A stretch of 64,000 nucleotides of DNA, taken from contig CBDBGT010000005.1 in NCBI GenBank assembly GCA_965205365.1, forward strand, positions 186,001-250,000, in the 5' to 3' direction. Made by a program: the position numbers and the translations under genes. The notes under the pieces are model-generated. The model saw nothing but the letters and a program-made list of their open reading frames with translations. It ran no database searches and was not told where the DNA came from. Positions 35,124 to 43,903 of the stretch are shown here, piece after piece; the first letter of the stretch is position 1, and every line of letters begins with the position of its first letter. The stretch is from JALZUR01 sp965205365. Its GTDB lineage: Bacteria > Bdellovibrionota > Bdellovibrionia > Bdellovibrionales > UBA1609.

Positions 35124-36277
35124 AGAATGCTAAATTAATAATTTTATTTAATTTTTTATGGATGTTTATTCCCGTGATCTCAGTGCTTGTGCCTTTTATG
35201 ACAAGTTTAGGGATTTCAATGACAGATTTTTTTTTGTTGCAGTCATTTTTTGGAGCAGTGATTGTCATCATGGAGATTCCTTCAGGGTATGCTGCTGATC
35301 TTTTTGGAAGAAAAAAAGCACTTATTTTTGGTGCTTTAATGAATGGCTTGGGTTTTTTAGTGCTGTATTTTTCAACTAAGCTTTGGCACCTTTATATTCA
35401 TGAGTTTTTACTAGCTGTTTCTATTTCACTTATAAGTGGTGCTGATTATGCTTTGTTATTTGATTCAATAAAAACCATAGGCAGAAGTGCTCAAGTAAAA
35501 TGGACCTCTTATTTTATGGCGGCTAGTTTTGTTGGAGAAGCTTGTGCAGCTTTGGTGGGTAGTGTGTTGAGTTTTTTTAGTATATCTTACGTAATGTTTG
35601 CAACACTTATTGTGGGGTGGTTTCCTCTTATTGCTTCTTTTTTTTTCAAAGAGATTGAAGTTAATAAAATGGATAAGAAAAAGCATAAAGAAAACTTTAA
35701 ATTGGTGTTTAAGCATTTATTTATGGACTCAGCTTTCTTAAGGTTTCTAATTATAAATTTTGTTATCTGGTCACTGTCTACAATGTGTGTAGTATGGCTT
35801 ATTCAAAAGTACTGGGAGGAAAATAATTTACCTCTTATGTGGTTTGGACTTTTATGGGCGGTGTATTCGGTTATAGGTGCTTTATCAAATCACTACTCTT
35901 ATAAACTTGAGAATAAATTTGGTTCAAAAGCAATATTAATGATTTGTGCACTATTGGTCTCTGCTGCTTACCTTGTGGTGCCTCATGTTGGTTTTATTTG
36001 TGGGATTATAGTCTTGTCTCTTTTTTATATTGCTAGGGGGTTTTTTCAGCCATTATTTAAAGAAGGCTTTAATCACAGGCTTAAAGAAGAGTTTAGAGCC
36101 ACAGCAAACTCCATTTATTCAATGGTGTTTAGATTGGCCTTTATGGTTATAGGGCCATTTTTAGGTTTATACGTAGATCAATTTTCGTTGATGGGGTTAT
36201 TTACAATTTTGGGGGCGTTGTTTTTAAGTTTTACGGTTTTTTTTCTTTTACCATTTTTAAATATGGAAGAAGGATAA
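35120..36277 (+). CDS. Major facilitator superfamily transporter
   Basis: 385 residues, 12 predicted membrane helices. The MFS motif A appears between helices 2 and 3 as GYAADLFGRKKALIFG. Cargo unknown. The ATG overlaps the rsmJ stop, so it shares the transcript. Helix 7 to 12 half contains the repeated GFNHRLKEEFRATANSI loop. Could be an efflux pump; nothing nearby indicates the substrate. Confidence 0.82.
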   Translation: MKNAKLIILFNFLWMFIPVISVLVPFMTSLGISMTDFFLLQSFFGAVIVIMEIPSGYAADLFGRKKALIFGALMNGLGFLVLYFSTKLWHLYIHEFLLAVSISLISGADYALLFDSIKTIGRSAQVKWTSYFMAASFVGEACAALVGSVLSFFSISYVMFATLIVGWFPLIASFFFKEIEVNKMDKKKHKENFKLVFKHLFMDSAFLRFLIINFVIWSLSTMCVVWLIQKYWEENNLPLMWFGLLWAVYSVIGALSNHYSYKLENKFGSKAILMICALLVSAAYLVVPHVGFICGIIVLSLFYIARGFFQPLFKEGFNHRLKEEFRATANSIYSMVFRLAFMVIGPFLGLYVDQFSLMGLFTILGALFLSFTVFFLLPFLNMEEG

Positions 36278-36502
36278 ATATTAGGGCGTATCCTTAATTG
36301 TTTTATCCCCAAGGAAGTAGCTGTTATATGAAGTATGTCTAGAAAGTTTTGAACTGTTTTTTTTAGTTTTGGTGGGATAAGAGCTATTATTTTTTGACAC
36401 ACTGATTAAATTATAGGTTGTACATATTGTAATTTTAATCTAGTTGATGTATATAGTCTGTGAATAATGAGTAGTATTTAAGCTAATTTTTAAGGAGAGA
36501 AA

Positions 36503-36820
36503 ATGAAAAAGAGTTTTTTTGCACTGTTAATTATTATTATGTCGTCTTCTGTATTTGCACTTTCAAGGGTAGCAGTTCCAGAGGAGCTTCCCGTTAATAA
36601 ATGTGAAGAAAATCTTGAAGTTAAACTTCAAAATTTTGCAGATGACCTTACAAAGTTTGTAACGGATAATAATGCCTCTATGGAAGAAGCCCAAGAAAGC
36701 TTTGATTGGATGATTCTAGAGGTGGCTTCTGCACTTAATGAATCTCCTCCTGATTGTGAATATGCTGTTGACTTCGTAGAACGACAGCACAAGGAGTTTT
36801 TAGAAGAGGCGTATCCGTAA
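36503..36820 (+). CDS. Small exported protein, unknown
   Basis: 105 residues behind aaggagag. Residues 1-19 are a signal peptide cut near VFA-LS. The mature part is acidic and helical with two Cys (NKCEENL and PPDCEY) that probably pair. No family recognised. Isolated gene with its own ribosome-binding site. Confidence 0.7.
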   Translation: MKKSFFALLIIIMSSSVFALSRVAVPEELPVNKCEENLEVKLQNFADDLTKFVTDNNASMEEAQESFDWMILEVASALNESPPDCEYAVDFVERQHKEFLEEAYP

Positions 36821-37189
36821 CCTATAAAGAAATGACACCAACAGCCGTAATTATAAAATGGGCTTGTACGCTTTTACCAGCACTGTTTGTTTTAAACTTT
36901 TAGTTCCCACTAAAAGCTTTCTCTAAGAGGCTTTTACAAGAAATTTAAAAAATTTAGAGTGATTTTTTTTTAAGGCCCCATATACCCTCTAGGCTTTAGA
37001 GAGGCGTTTAGAATGATCATAGGGAAATTATAGAAGAAAAAAAAGTGATGCTTAAAGCTTTTTTTGTTTGCCTCCTATAGAGGTTTTTAAATTCTGGTCA
37101 GGGAGTAGAGTATTTGTGATATCATCTAACTTGTAGGGTTTAGCAATTGATTTTATTTTTTTGTGAAATTCATTAAACAGGTAGTGTGC
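36821..37189. other. Gene-free spacer
   Basis: About 370 bp without an open frame or a clear stem-loop, between the small exported protein and trmL. Confidence 0.4.
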
Positions 37190-37672
37190 ATGGAATTAAA
37201 GTTAAAAAAAAATATTAATGTTGTTCTCATAGAACCAGAAATTCCTAATAATACGGGAAATATAGGACGAACCTGTGTGGCTTTGGGGGCAAAACTGCAT
37301 TTAGTGAGTCCTTTGGGGTTTGATTTAGATGAGAAGAAATTGCGTAGAGCTGGACTAGACTATTGGCCATATTTAAAATTAGAGCACCACTCGTCTAAAG
37401 AAGCTTTTTTTTCTAAGCTTCCTATAAAAGATAAGAAAGCTTTTTTTTCTACAAAGGCTAAGCTTTATTACTATGATTGTGATTTTTCCCATGGAACTAA
37501 GAATATATGGTTAATTTTTGGTAAAGAAACTAAGGGATTGGGTGTGAAAATTTTAAGGCAATACCCAAAGGATTTATATAAAATACCCATGCTGGGGCAG
37601 ACAAGAAGTCTAAATTTGGCCAACTCTGTGGCAGTAGGTCTTTATGAGGTCTTTCGTCAAATCAAATCCTAG
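37190..37672 (+). CDS. trmL: tRNA (cytidine/uridine-34 2'-O)-methyltransferase
   Basis: 160 residues from ATG at 37190; GTG at 37163 would add nine residues not seen in the family. SPOUT fold with the three knot motifs: EPEIPNNTGNIGRTC, WLIFGKETKGLG, and LGQTRSLNLANSVAVGLYE. TrmL methylates the wobble base of tRNA-Leu. It lies 32 bp before secA, so they may be co-transcribed. Confidence 0.92.
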   Translation: MELKLKKNINVVLIEPEIPNNTGNIGRTCVALGAKLHLVSPLGFDLDEKKLRRAGLDYWPYLKLEHHSSKEAFFSKLPIKDKKAFFSTKAKLYYYDCDFSHGTKNIWLIFGKETKGLGVKILRQYPKDLYKIPMLGQTRSLNLANSVAVGLYEVFRQIKS

Positions 37673-37704
37673 CCCTTTAGTGAATTTGGGTTTAAAGTAT
37701 TTTT

Positions 37705-40380
37705 ATGAAATTGATTACTAAAATATTTGGAACTCAACATGATCGTGAGATGAAGAGACTTCGTCCACAGGTGGATAGAATTAATGAACTTGAGTCAAAG
37801 TTTAAAAAACTATCAGATCAAGAGCTTCAAGGGCAAACCGGGCTTTTTAAAGAGCGGCTTAATAGAGGTGAGGCCATGGATGAGCTTTTACCAGAAGCCT
37901 TTGGAGTGTGTAGAGAGGCTGCAGGACGTGTCATGGGTATGCGTCATTATGATGTACAACTCATTGGCGGCTTAATTCTAAATCGAGGTTCCATTGCTGA
38001 GATGAGAACAGGCGAAGGTAAAACCTTAATGGCAACACTCCCTGTTTTTTTAAATGCTTTAACAGGTAAGGGTGCTCACGTTGTTACTGTGAACGATTAT
38101 CTTGCTACTCGTGATGCTGAGTGGATGGGGCAATTGTATAGTTGGCTTGGTTTAAGTGTTGGAACAGTTGTTCATGATTTAAGTGATGAGGAGAGAAAAA
38201 TAAGCTATGAAGCTGACATTACTTATGGAACAAATAATGAGTTTGGATTTGACTACTTAAGAGACAATATGAAGTTTGATCCTGCAAACTTTGTTCAAAG
38301 AGAGTTAAATTATGCCATAGTCGATGAATGTGATTCAATTTTAATTGATGAAGCTAGAACACCGTTGATTATTTCAGGGCCTGCACAAGATTCCATAGAA
38401 ATTTATAAAGAAATGAATAAAATTGTTCCTCATTTAAAAAGAGAAGTTCATTTTATAATGGAGGAAAAATCAAAAACAGTTTCCATTACTGAGGAAGGAA
38501 ATACTGCAGTTGAAAAATTCTTAGGTGTAGAAAATGTTTATGATATTCAACATATTGGAAAGCTGCATTATATTTATCAGGCTTTAAAAGCTCACTATCT
38601 ATTTAAAAAAGATGTAGATTATATGATTGTTGAAGGTGAAATTGTTATCATTGATGAGTTTACTGGAAGACTTATGGCAGGGAGGCGTTGGAGTGATGGT
38701 TTGCACCAAGCTGTTGAAGCAAAAGAAGGTGTTCAGATTAGAAAAGAAAATCAAACACTAGCAACGGTTACTTTTCAAAATTATTTTAGAATGTATAAAA
38801 AGCTTTCTGGAATGACAGGAACGGCAGAAACTGAAGCTGTGGAGTTTGAAAAAATTTATGATCTAGATGTAGTGGTGATTCCTACAAATAAGCCTATTAC
38901 GAGAAAAGATTATAATGATATTATTTATCAAACTGAGAACGCAAAATTTAAAGCCATTGCAAAAGATGTAAAGGAGCGGTCAAAAAAAGGGCAGCCCACT
39001 TTAATTGGTACGGTAAGTATTGAAAGATCTGAAAAACTAAGTGCTCTACTTAAAGGTGAAGGTATTAAGCACAATGTTTTAAATGCTAAACAACATGAAA
39101 AAGAAGCCGAGTATGTTGCACAAGCAGGAGCAAAAGGGTCTATTACAATAGCTACAAATATGGCTGGTCGTGGTACTGATATTATGCTCGGTGGAAATCC
39201 AGAGTTTTTGACAAAAAAAAAAACTGGTCAAGTAAAGGGAGAGGTTTATGACAAGGCCTTTGGTGAATATGAAGGAGAGTGTGCTGCTGAAAAAGAAGAA
39301 GTTATTAAACTTGGAGGGCTTTATATTATTGGAACAGAGAGACATGAAGCTCGTCGAGTGGACAATCAGTTAAGAGGTCGATCTGGAAGGCAGGGTGATC
39401 CAGGAGAGTCTAGGTTTTACCTTTCTTTAGAAGATGATTTAATGAGAATTTTTAATGGTGAGAGAATGAAAAGCATTATGAAAACTCTTAAAGTTCATGA
39501 GGACGAACCTTTAGAGGCTAGAATGGTTTCAAAGGCCATTGAAAACTCTCAGAAAAAAGTTGAAGGACATAACTTTGATATAAGAAAACACCTTCTAGAT
39601 TTTGATGATGTGATGAATCAACAAAGAGGGATGATTTATAAACTTCGACGTGAGGTTCTTCAAGATGTTGATGTAGATCGTAAGGTTTTAGATATGATGG
39701 GAGAGAGAACATCTGAAATTTTAGATGCCTATGTTCCTGACGAGGCGAAAAAAGAAACTTGGGATATTCAGGCTCTTCAGATAGCTTTGGTTAAGCAATT
39801 TGGTTTTGAATTAGACCTTTTAGAGGGTATGAGTTTTAATGAAATTACTGACCTTGTAAGCAAATCTGTGAAGGTGAGCTATGATGATCAAAAAAATAAA
39901 TTGGGTGAGCTGTTTCCAAGAATTCAAAAACTTATATTTCTTCAAACAATTGATACTCAGTGGAAAGATCATTTAAAAACAGTGGATCAATTAAAAGAGG
40001 GTATTAACTTAAGAGCTTTTGCTCAAAAAGACCCCTTAGTAGAATATAAAAAAGAAGCCTTTAAAGCCTTTGAAATAATGAATCAACAGATTCAAGAAGA
40101 AATTATTGAAAAACTTTTTAAAGTCAGTGTAGTGGCGCCAGACGCTGTTGATCAAATTCAAATGACAGAAGGCGGTGATTATGATTATGAAGGTTCTAAA
40201 AACAGTGGAAGCTTTGCTCAAGGTATGCCTTTAGATTTAAACCAAGGGGCTTTAGGTGAAAACGTTATGGAAGCAGGGGCTAGTCATAGGGCTAGAGGGG
40301 ATGATAGACAGGGCTTATCAAGGGCTCAACGTAGGAAAATGGAAAAGAAAACTAAAGCAAAAGGAAAAATTAAAATTTAA
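37705..40380 (+). CDS. secA: Preprotein translocase ATPase SecA
   Basis: 891 residues. Walker A MRTGEGKTL at about residue 103, Walker B/DEAD-like VDECDSILIDEARTPLIISG, preprotein cross-linking region, helicase motif DNQLRGRSGRQGDPG. It drives Sec export with SecYEG at the inner membrane. The C-terminus lacks the usual Cys-rich zinc motif and ends in a basic RAQRRKMEKKTKAKGK stretch. The start has no strong Shine-Dalgarno sequence. The stop overlaps the next ATG by one base (TAATG). Confidence 0.97.
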   Translation: MKLITKIFGTQHDREMKRLRPQVDRINELESKFKKLSDQELQGQTGLFKERLNRGEAMDELLPEAFGVCREAAGRVMGMRHYDVQLIGGLILNRGSIAEMRTGEGKTLMATLPVFLNALTGKGAHVVTVNDYLATRDAEWMGQLYSWLGLSVGTVVHDLSDEERKISYEADITYGTNNEFGFDYLRDNMKFDPANFVQRELNYAIVDECDSILIDEARTPLIISGPAQDSIEIYKEMNKIVPHLKREVHFIMEEKSKTVSITEEGNTAVEKFLGVENVYDIQHIGKLHYIYQALKAHYLFKKDVDYMIVEGEIVIIDEFTGRLMAGRRWSDGLHQAVEAKEGVQIRKENQTLATVTFQNYFRMYKKLSGMTGTAETEAVEFEKIYDLDVVVIPTNKPITRKDYNDIIYQTENAKFKAIAKDVKERSKKGQPTLIGTVSIERSEKLSALLKGEGIKHNVLNAKQHEKEAEYVAQAGAKGSITIATNMAGRGTDIMLGGNPEFLTKKKTGQVKGEVYDKAFGEYEGECAAEKEEVIKLGGLYIIGTERHEARRVDNQLRGRSGRQGDPGESRFYLSLEDDLMRIFNGERMKSIMKTLKVHEDEPLEARMVSKAIENSQKKVEGHNFDIRKHLLDFDDVMNQQRGMIYKLRREVLQDVDVDRKVLDMMGERTSEILDAYVPDEAKKETWDIQALQIALVKQFGFELDLLEGMSFNEITDLVSKSVKVSYDDQKNKLGELFPRIQKLIFLQTIDTQWKDHLKTVDQLKEGINLRAFAQKDPLVEYKKEAFKAFEIMNQQIQEEIIEKLFKVSVVAPDAVDQIQMTEGGDYDYEGSKNSGSFAQGMPLDLNQGALGENVMEAGASHRARGDDRQGLSRAQRRKMEKKTKAKGKIKI

Positions 40381-41057
40381 TGCCACAATGTCCAGACTGT
40401 CAGGTAGAGCTAGAGGATGATTTTGGAATTGTAGACTGTAAGTCATGTGGCACAGTCTGCTCTGTTGATCTTAATGGTGAGGTTAAAGTTCAAGGAGCAA
40501 AGGTGGAGCACCAGGGGGAATCATATGAAGATATTAAGGGGGCGGCTAGAGAAGAAGACTTAGAGGAAGGTGTGGAGGAAGTTCATAATGAGCCTGGAGA
40601 AGTTAGTTTTTATGAAGAAGGTGGGAGTGAAGATTTAACAGGGCCAGTGTCTGAAGAAATAAAACCTGACACTGAAGAATCAACTTCAATGATGGGCACT
40701 GAGTTTTTAAAAGATTTAGAGTTTTTCACAGAAGAAAGCACATCTGAAGAGTTTGACCATGTTTACTATGATTTAAAAATTTCAGAGGTTAAAGACTGGG
40801 AGCTGTTAGTTGAAGTGCTAGCTGATGAGCGCTTGGAAATAACACAAGAGTATTTAAGTGAACTTAAAGGAGACGGTTTAGAATTGGTGGTTCCACAACT
40901 AAGCTTTTTAAGGTTGTCAGTGGTTTATAAGAGACTTTTGCACCTTGGTGTTAAAATGCTGTGGACTTTAAGTGAGGAGCAGCACCCTCAAACTCAAGAG
41001 GAAGCCCTTAAAGAGGATGAAGAACAAGACTATGGCACTAAGGATTTAATTGAGTGA
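40380..41057 (+). CDS. Acidic protein with N-terminal zinc ribbon
   Basis: 225 residues. Four Cys in CPDC-x17-CKSCG pattern at the N-terminus form a zinc ribbon. The middle (residues 40-115) is very acidic and probably disordered. The C-terminal half is helical with no recognised domain. It overlaps the secA stop by one base, so it is translationally coupled to secA. SecA here lacks its zinc tail; a link to protein export is a guess. It is convergent and overlapping with the 41030 gene by 28 bp. Confidence 0.7.
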   Translation: MPQCPDCQVELEDDFGIVDCKSCGTVCSVDLNGEVKVQGAKVEHQGESYEDIKGAAREEDLEEGVEEVHNEPGEVSFYEEGGSEDLTGPVSEEIKPDTEESTSMMGTEFLKDLEFFTEESTSEEFDHVYYDLKISEVKDWELLVEVLADERLEITQEYLSELKGDGLELVVPQLSFLRLSVVYKRLLHLGVKMLWTLSEEQHPQTQEEALKEDEEQDYGTKDLIE

Positions 41058-41422
41058 AAATCACTAAGTTCTTTTTTTGTAAAAGAGCGCTCAAATGTTA
41101 TGTTTATTAAAATACCTTCATTAAAAATTAGGATACGCTTATAGACAATTGGATCATGTGGTTTATTTAAGGCTTTTTTTGAGGTTTCATAGACCCAGTG
41201 ATCTTGACCTTTTGTACGGTATTTTTCTTGAGGCTCGTGAAAATGCCTTAAAACCTCTTTTTTAGTCATTCCAATGGACGCATTAGAAATCCTGGTATGA
41301 AAGGATGTGCATCTAAAATTTGCAAAAGCAATAAGCAAAACTCCAATTAAACTGATACTTGCTTTCAATACAGAAGCTATACTTTTATAAATTTCCATGG
41401 AGGGTTTTGAAAAACTAAACAT
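41030..41422 (-). CDS. BamE/SmpA-like lipoprotein
   Basis: 130 residues. A hydrophobic segment ends at FRC, which could be a lipobox though it is atypical. ASIGMTKKEVLRHFHEPQEKYRTKGQDHWVYE matches the BamE/SmpA motif (G.T..EV...G.P...W.Y). BamE is a lipoprotein of the outer-membrane beta-barrel assembly machine, but small lipoproteins with this fold serve other roles too. The start is uncertain: ATG at 41422 or 41398. Confidence 0.65.
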   Translation of the reverse strand: MFSFSKPSMEIYKSIASVLKASISLIGVLLIAFANFRCTSFHTRISNASIGMTKKEVLRHFHEPQEKYRTKGQDHWVYETSKKALNKPHDPIVYKRILIFNEGILINITFERSFTKKELSDFHSIKSLVP

Positions 41423-41543
41423 ATGGAAGCCATACTACTTTAAAAAATTGCATGTTGCAGCTTTAAGGTGTAACTAATTTGCTATTGTAAAATTAATACA
41501 TAGTTGTTGATTATTTTTGTTCATCAGCTTTAAGAGGTGGATT

Positions 41544-42089
41544 ATGAGCTCTGAAAACGACCATTATAACAAGTCTGGTATGTTTATTTTCCTGCTCTCT
41601 ATGACGGGGTCTGTGTTTTTCTTCATATATGTGGCATTTATTCATCCAGGGGTTACAGGGATTGATAAAATCATTGAGCCTTTAGAGGGGCCTAAAACTT
41701 TGGACCTGGTGAAAGTTAAGGCTATTGATCCAGAAACTGTTAAAAATCCATGGGTTTTTCAACCAGGTTTAGTAGCCGCAGGTGCTCAAATTTATGCTTC
41801 AACATGTGCCAGTTGCCATGGCAAAAAAGGTATGGGTGATGGTGTGGCTGGAATTCCAGGTATCACTAGAAATTTAGTAACAGGGGATTGGAAAGTTGGA
41901 AAAGGCAGTTCTCAAGATTTATTTAAAGTCCTTCAAAGTGGCCTTCCCGGGACAACCATGGCCTCTTTTAAAGACAGTGTTTCAAAGAACAAAAGATGGG
42001 CTCTTGTTCATTTTATAAGGTCAATTACAAAGAACAAAGCTGATGATGATGCAGCAGTTTTGGAGACCTTTGCTAAAACTGCTGAGTAA
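41544..42089 (+). CDS. Membrane-anchored mono-heme cytochrome c
   Basis: 181 residues from ATG at 41544 behind agaggtgg. One membrane helix near residues 14-33 anchors it. The heme site is CASCH at about residues 89-93, the axial Met is probably in GTTMASF. First gene of the oxidase cluster, so it is probably the electron donor to the caa3-type oxidase. It ends in TAATG with the SCO gene. Confidence 0.88.
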   Translation: MSSENDHYNKSGMFIFLLSMTGSVFFFIYVAFIHPGVTGIDKIIEPLEGPKTLDLVKVKAIDPETVKNPWVFQPGLVAAGAQIYASTCASCHGKKGMGDGVAGIPGITRNLVTGDWKVGKGSSQDLFKVLQSGLPGTTMASFKDSVSKNKRWALVHFIRSITKNKADDDAAVLETFAKTAE

Positions 42090-42907
42090 TGACTAAAATT
42101 ATTTTACTATTAATTTTTATAGTTTGGGGGTTTTTAAGTTGGGGGGTTGATCCCACTCAAACAGCCTTATTGCCTGAAGAGTTTGAGAATGTGGGAATTG
42201 ACCAAAGTGTTTTAGGAGCAGAACTGTCTACAAACTTAGAGTTTGTAGATGAAGAGGGTCATCATGGGGAGCTTAAGAGTTTTTTTCTACCAGGTAAGCC
42301 TTCTTTAATATCAATTGTGTACTACAAGTGTCCTGGTTTGTGTGGTCTTCATATGAATGGAGCGGCCACATTGTTTAAGGACTTTTCTTTAAAAGTTGGT
42401 AAAGATTTTAACTGGATTACCATTACAATGGATGGGAGTGAGACCCATGATTTAGCTCTAAAGAAGAAGCTTAATTATATTGGTGAGTTTGGAGTTCAGG
42501 GTGCTAGTCAGGGTTGGAAATTTCTTACTTCCAGTGAGGAAAATATTAAAAAAATCACTCAGGAAATGGGGTTTTCCTTTAAATGGGATGAAAAAACAAA
42601 GCAGTTTGCACATTCTGCTGCATTTTACGTCATAACCCCAAAGGGAAAAATTTCTCAAATTATTCCTGGTATTGGTTTTGAGGAGCAAACTGTTAGGCTC
42701 TCTTTAGTTCAAGCTGCTGGAGGCTCCATTGGTAATGTGGTAGATCAGATTTTATTATTTTGCTATGAGTTTGATCCCACTAAAAATAAGTATGGGCTGT
42801 ATGCATTTAATCTTATGCGCATAGCTGGTGCTTTGACAGTTTTAGTTTTAAGTATCATTTTAATCCCTTTGTGGAAGAAAGAAAGTTGTAGAGGTGATGG
42901 CACATGA
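42089..42907 (+). CDS. SCO1/SenC-family copper chaperone for cytochrome oxidase
   Basis: 272 residues. Signal-like N-terminus, thioredoxin-type fold with CPGLC near residues 81-85 (CxxxC) and a distant His in KQFAHSAAFYVI. SCO proteins deliver copper to the CuA site of subunit II. The C-terminal hydrophobic helix near residue 245 anchors it. The gene overlaps coxB by four bases (ATGA), so supply and target are co-translated. Confidence 0.88.
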   Translation: MTKIILLLIFIVWGFLSWGVDPTQTALLPEEFENVGIDQSVLGAELSTNLEFVDEEGHHGELKSFFLPGKPSLISIVYYKCPGLCGLHMNGAATLFKDFSLKVGKDFNWITITMDGSETHDLALKKKLNYIGEFGVQGASQGWKFLTSSEENIKKITQEMGFSFKWDEKTKQFAHSAAFYVITPKGKISQIIPGIGFEEQTVRLSLVQAAGGSIGNVVDQILLFCYEFDPTKNKYGLYAFNLMRIAGALTVLVLSIILIPLWKKESCRGDGT

Positions 42908-43890
42908 AAAAACTTTTTTTAGTGCTAGTGTTGACAGTTACTAGTGTGCGAATATTTGCAACAGGACAAATGCCAGTTCAGGCTAATAGGTATGCTGCAG
43001 AAGTGGACACCTTGTATAATTTTTTACTCATTGTGAGCTTGATTTCTTGTGTTCTTGTAATTGGAGGAATGATTTTTTTTGTTGTTAAATACAAAAGAAA
43101 AACTGCCCATGATGACACTCCTTATATTTCACACAACAACATTTTAGAGTTTTTATGGAGCTTTATTCCTTTTTTAATTTTTTTAGTTGTATTTGCTTGG
43201 GGCTGGAAGCTTTTTCATGACACAAAAACATATCCTAAAAATGCTTTTGAAATTCATGTTTTTGGGCGTCAATGGAGTTGGGATTTTCAGTATAAAAGTG
43301 GGAAAATGACGACAAATGAGTTTGTAGTTCCTGTTGGCAAGCCCATTAAGCTTATTATGACATCCACTGACGTTCTTCACTCGTTTTTTATCCCTGCAAT
43401 GAGAATTAAACAAGATGTGGTGCCGGGAATGTATTTAGCTCTTTGGTTTCAGGCAGATAAAGAAGGTGAATTTCAAGTTTTTTGTACTGAATATTGTGGT
43501 AACAATCATTCTAGAATGCTTGCAAAGCTTAAGGTTGTTTCACAAATTGAGTTTGAAGAGTGGTTGATTACAGATCCCATGAAAAAATATGAGGGCATGG
43601 GACTTGCTCAAAAAGGTGAGTTGGTTGTGAAAGAGAAGGCTTGTACGGCATGCCACAGCTTTGTAGAAGATAAGGCTTTAGTGGGTCCATCTTTAAAAGG
43701 TGTTTTTGGCCAGACTAGAAAATTAACAGACGGCTCAAGTGTTAAATTTGATGAAGCTTATATTATTGAAAGTATTAAAAAACCTCAGGATAAAAAACCT
43801 GTAGGTTTTGAGAATGGAGTTATGTCCTTAATCCCAATTAGTGATCAGGAAATTTCTTGGATCATTGAGTATATTAAATCAAATAAATAA
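42904..43890 (+). CDS. coxB: Cytochrome c oxidase subunit II with fused cytochrome c domain
   Basis: 328 residues. Two N-terminal membrane helices, then the cupredoxin domain with WSWDFQY and the CuA ligands CTEYCGNNHSRM near residues 194-205. The C-terminal extension has a heme-c site CTACH around residue 248 and an axial-Met region, making it a caa3-type subunit. It takes electrons from the cytochrome c encoded first in the operon. Confidence 0.94.
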   Translation: MKKLFLVLVLTVTSVRIFATGQMPVQANRYAAEVDTLYNFLLIVSLISCVLVIGGMIFFVVKYKRKTAHDDTPYISHNNILEFLWSFIPFLIFLVVFAWGWKLFHDTKTYPKNAFEIHVFGRQWSWDFQYKSGKMTTNEFVVPVGKPIKLIMTSTDVLHSFFIPAMRIKQDVVPGMYLALWFQADKEGEFQVFCTEYCGNNHSRMLAKLKVVSQIEFEEWLITDPMKKYEGMGLAQKGELVVKEKACTACHSFVEDKALVGPSLKGVFGQTRKLTDGSSVKFDEAYIIESIKKPQDKKPVGFENGVMSLIPISDQEISWIIEYIKSNK

Positions 43891-43903
43891 AGGAGAGCTT
43901 TAA

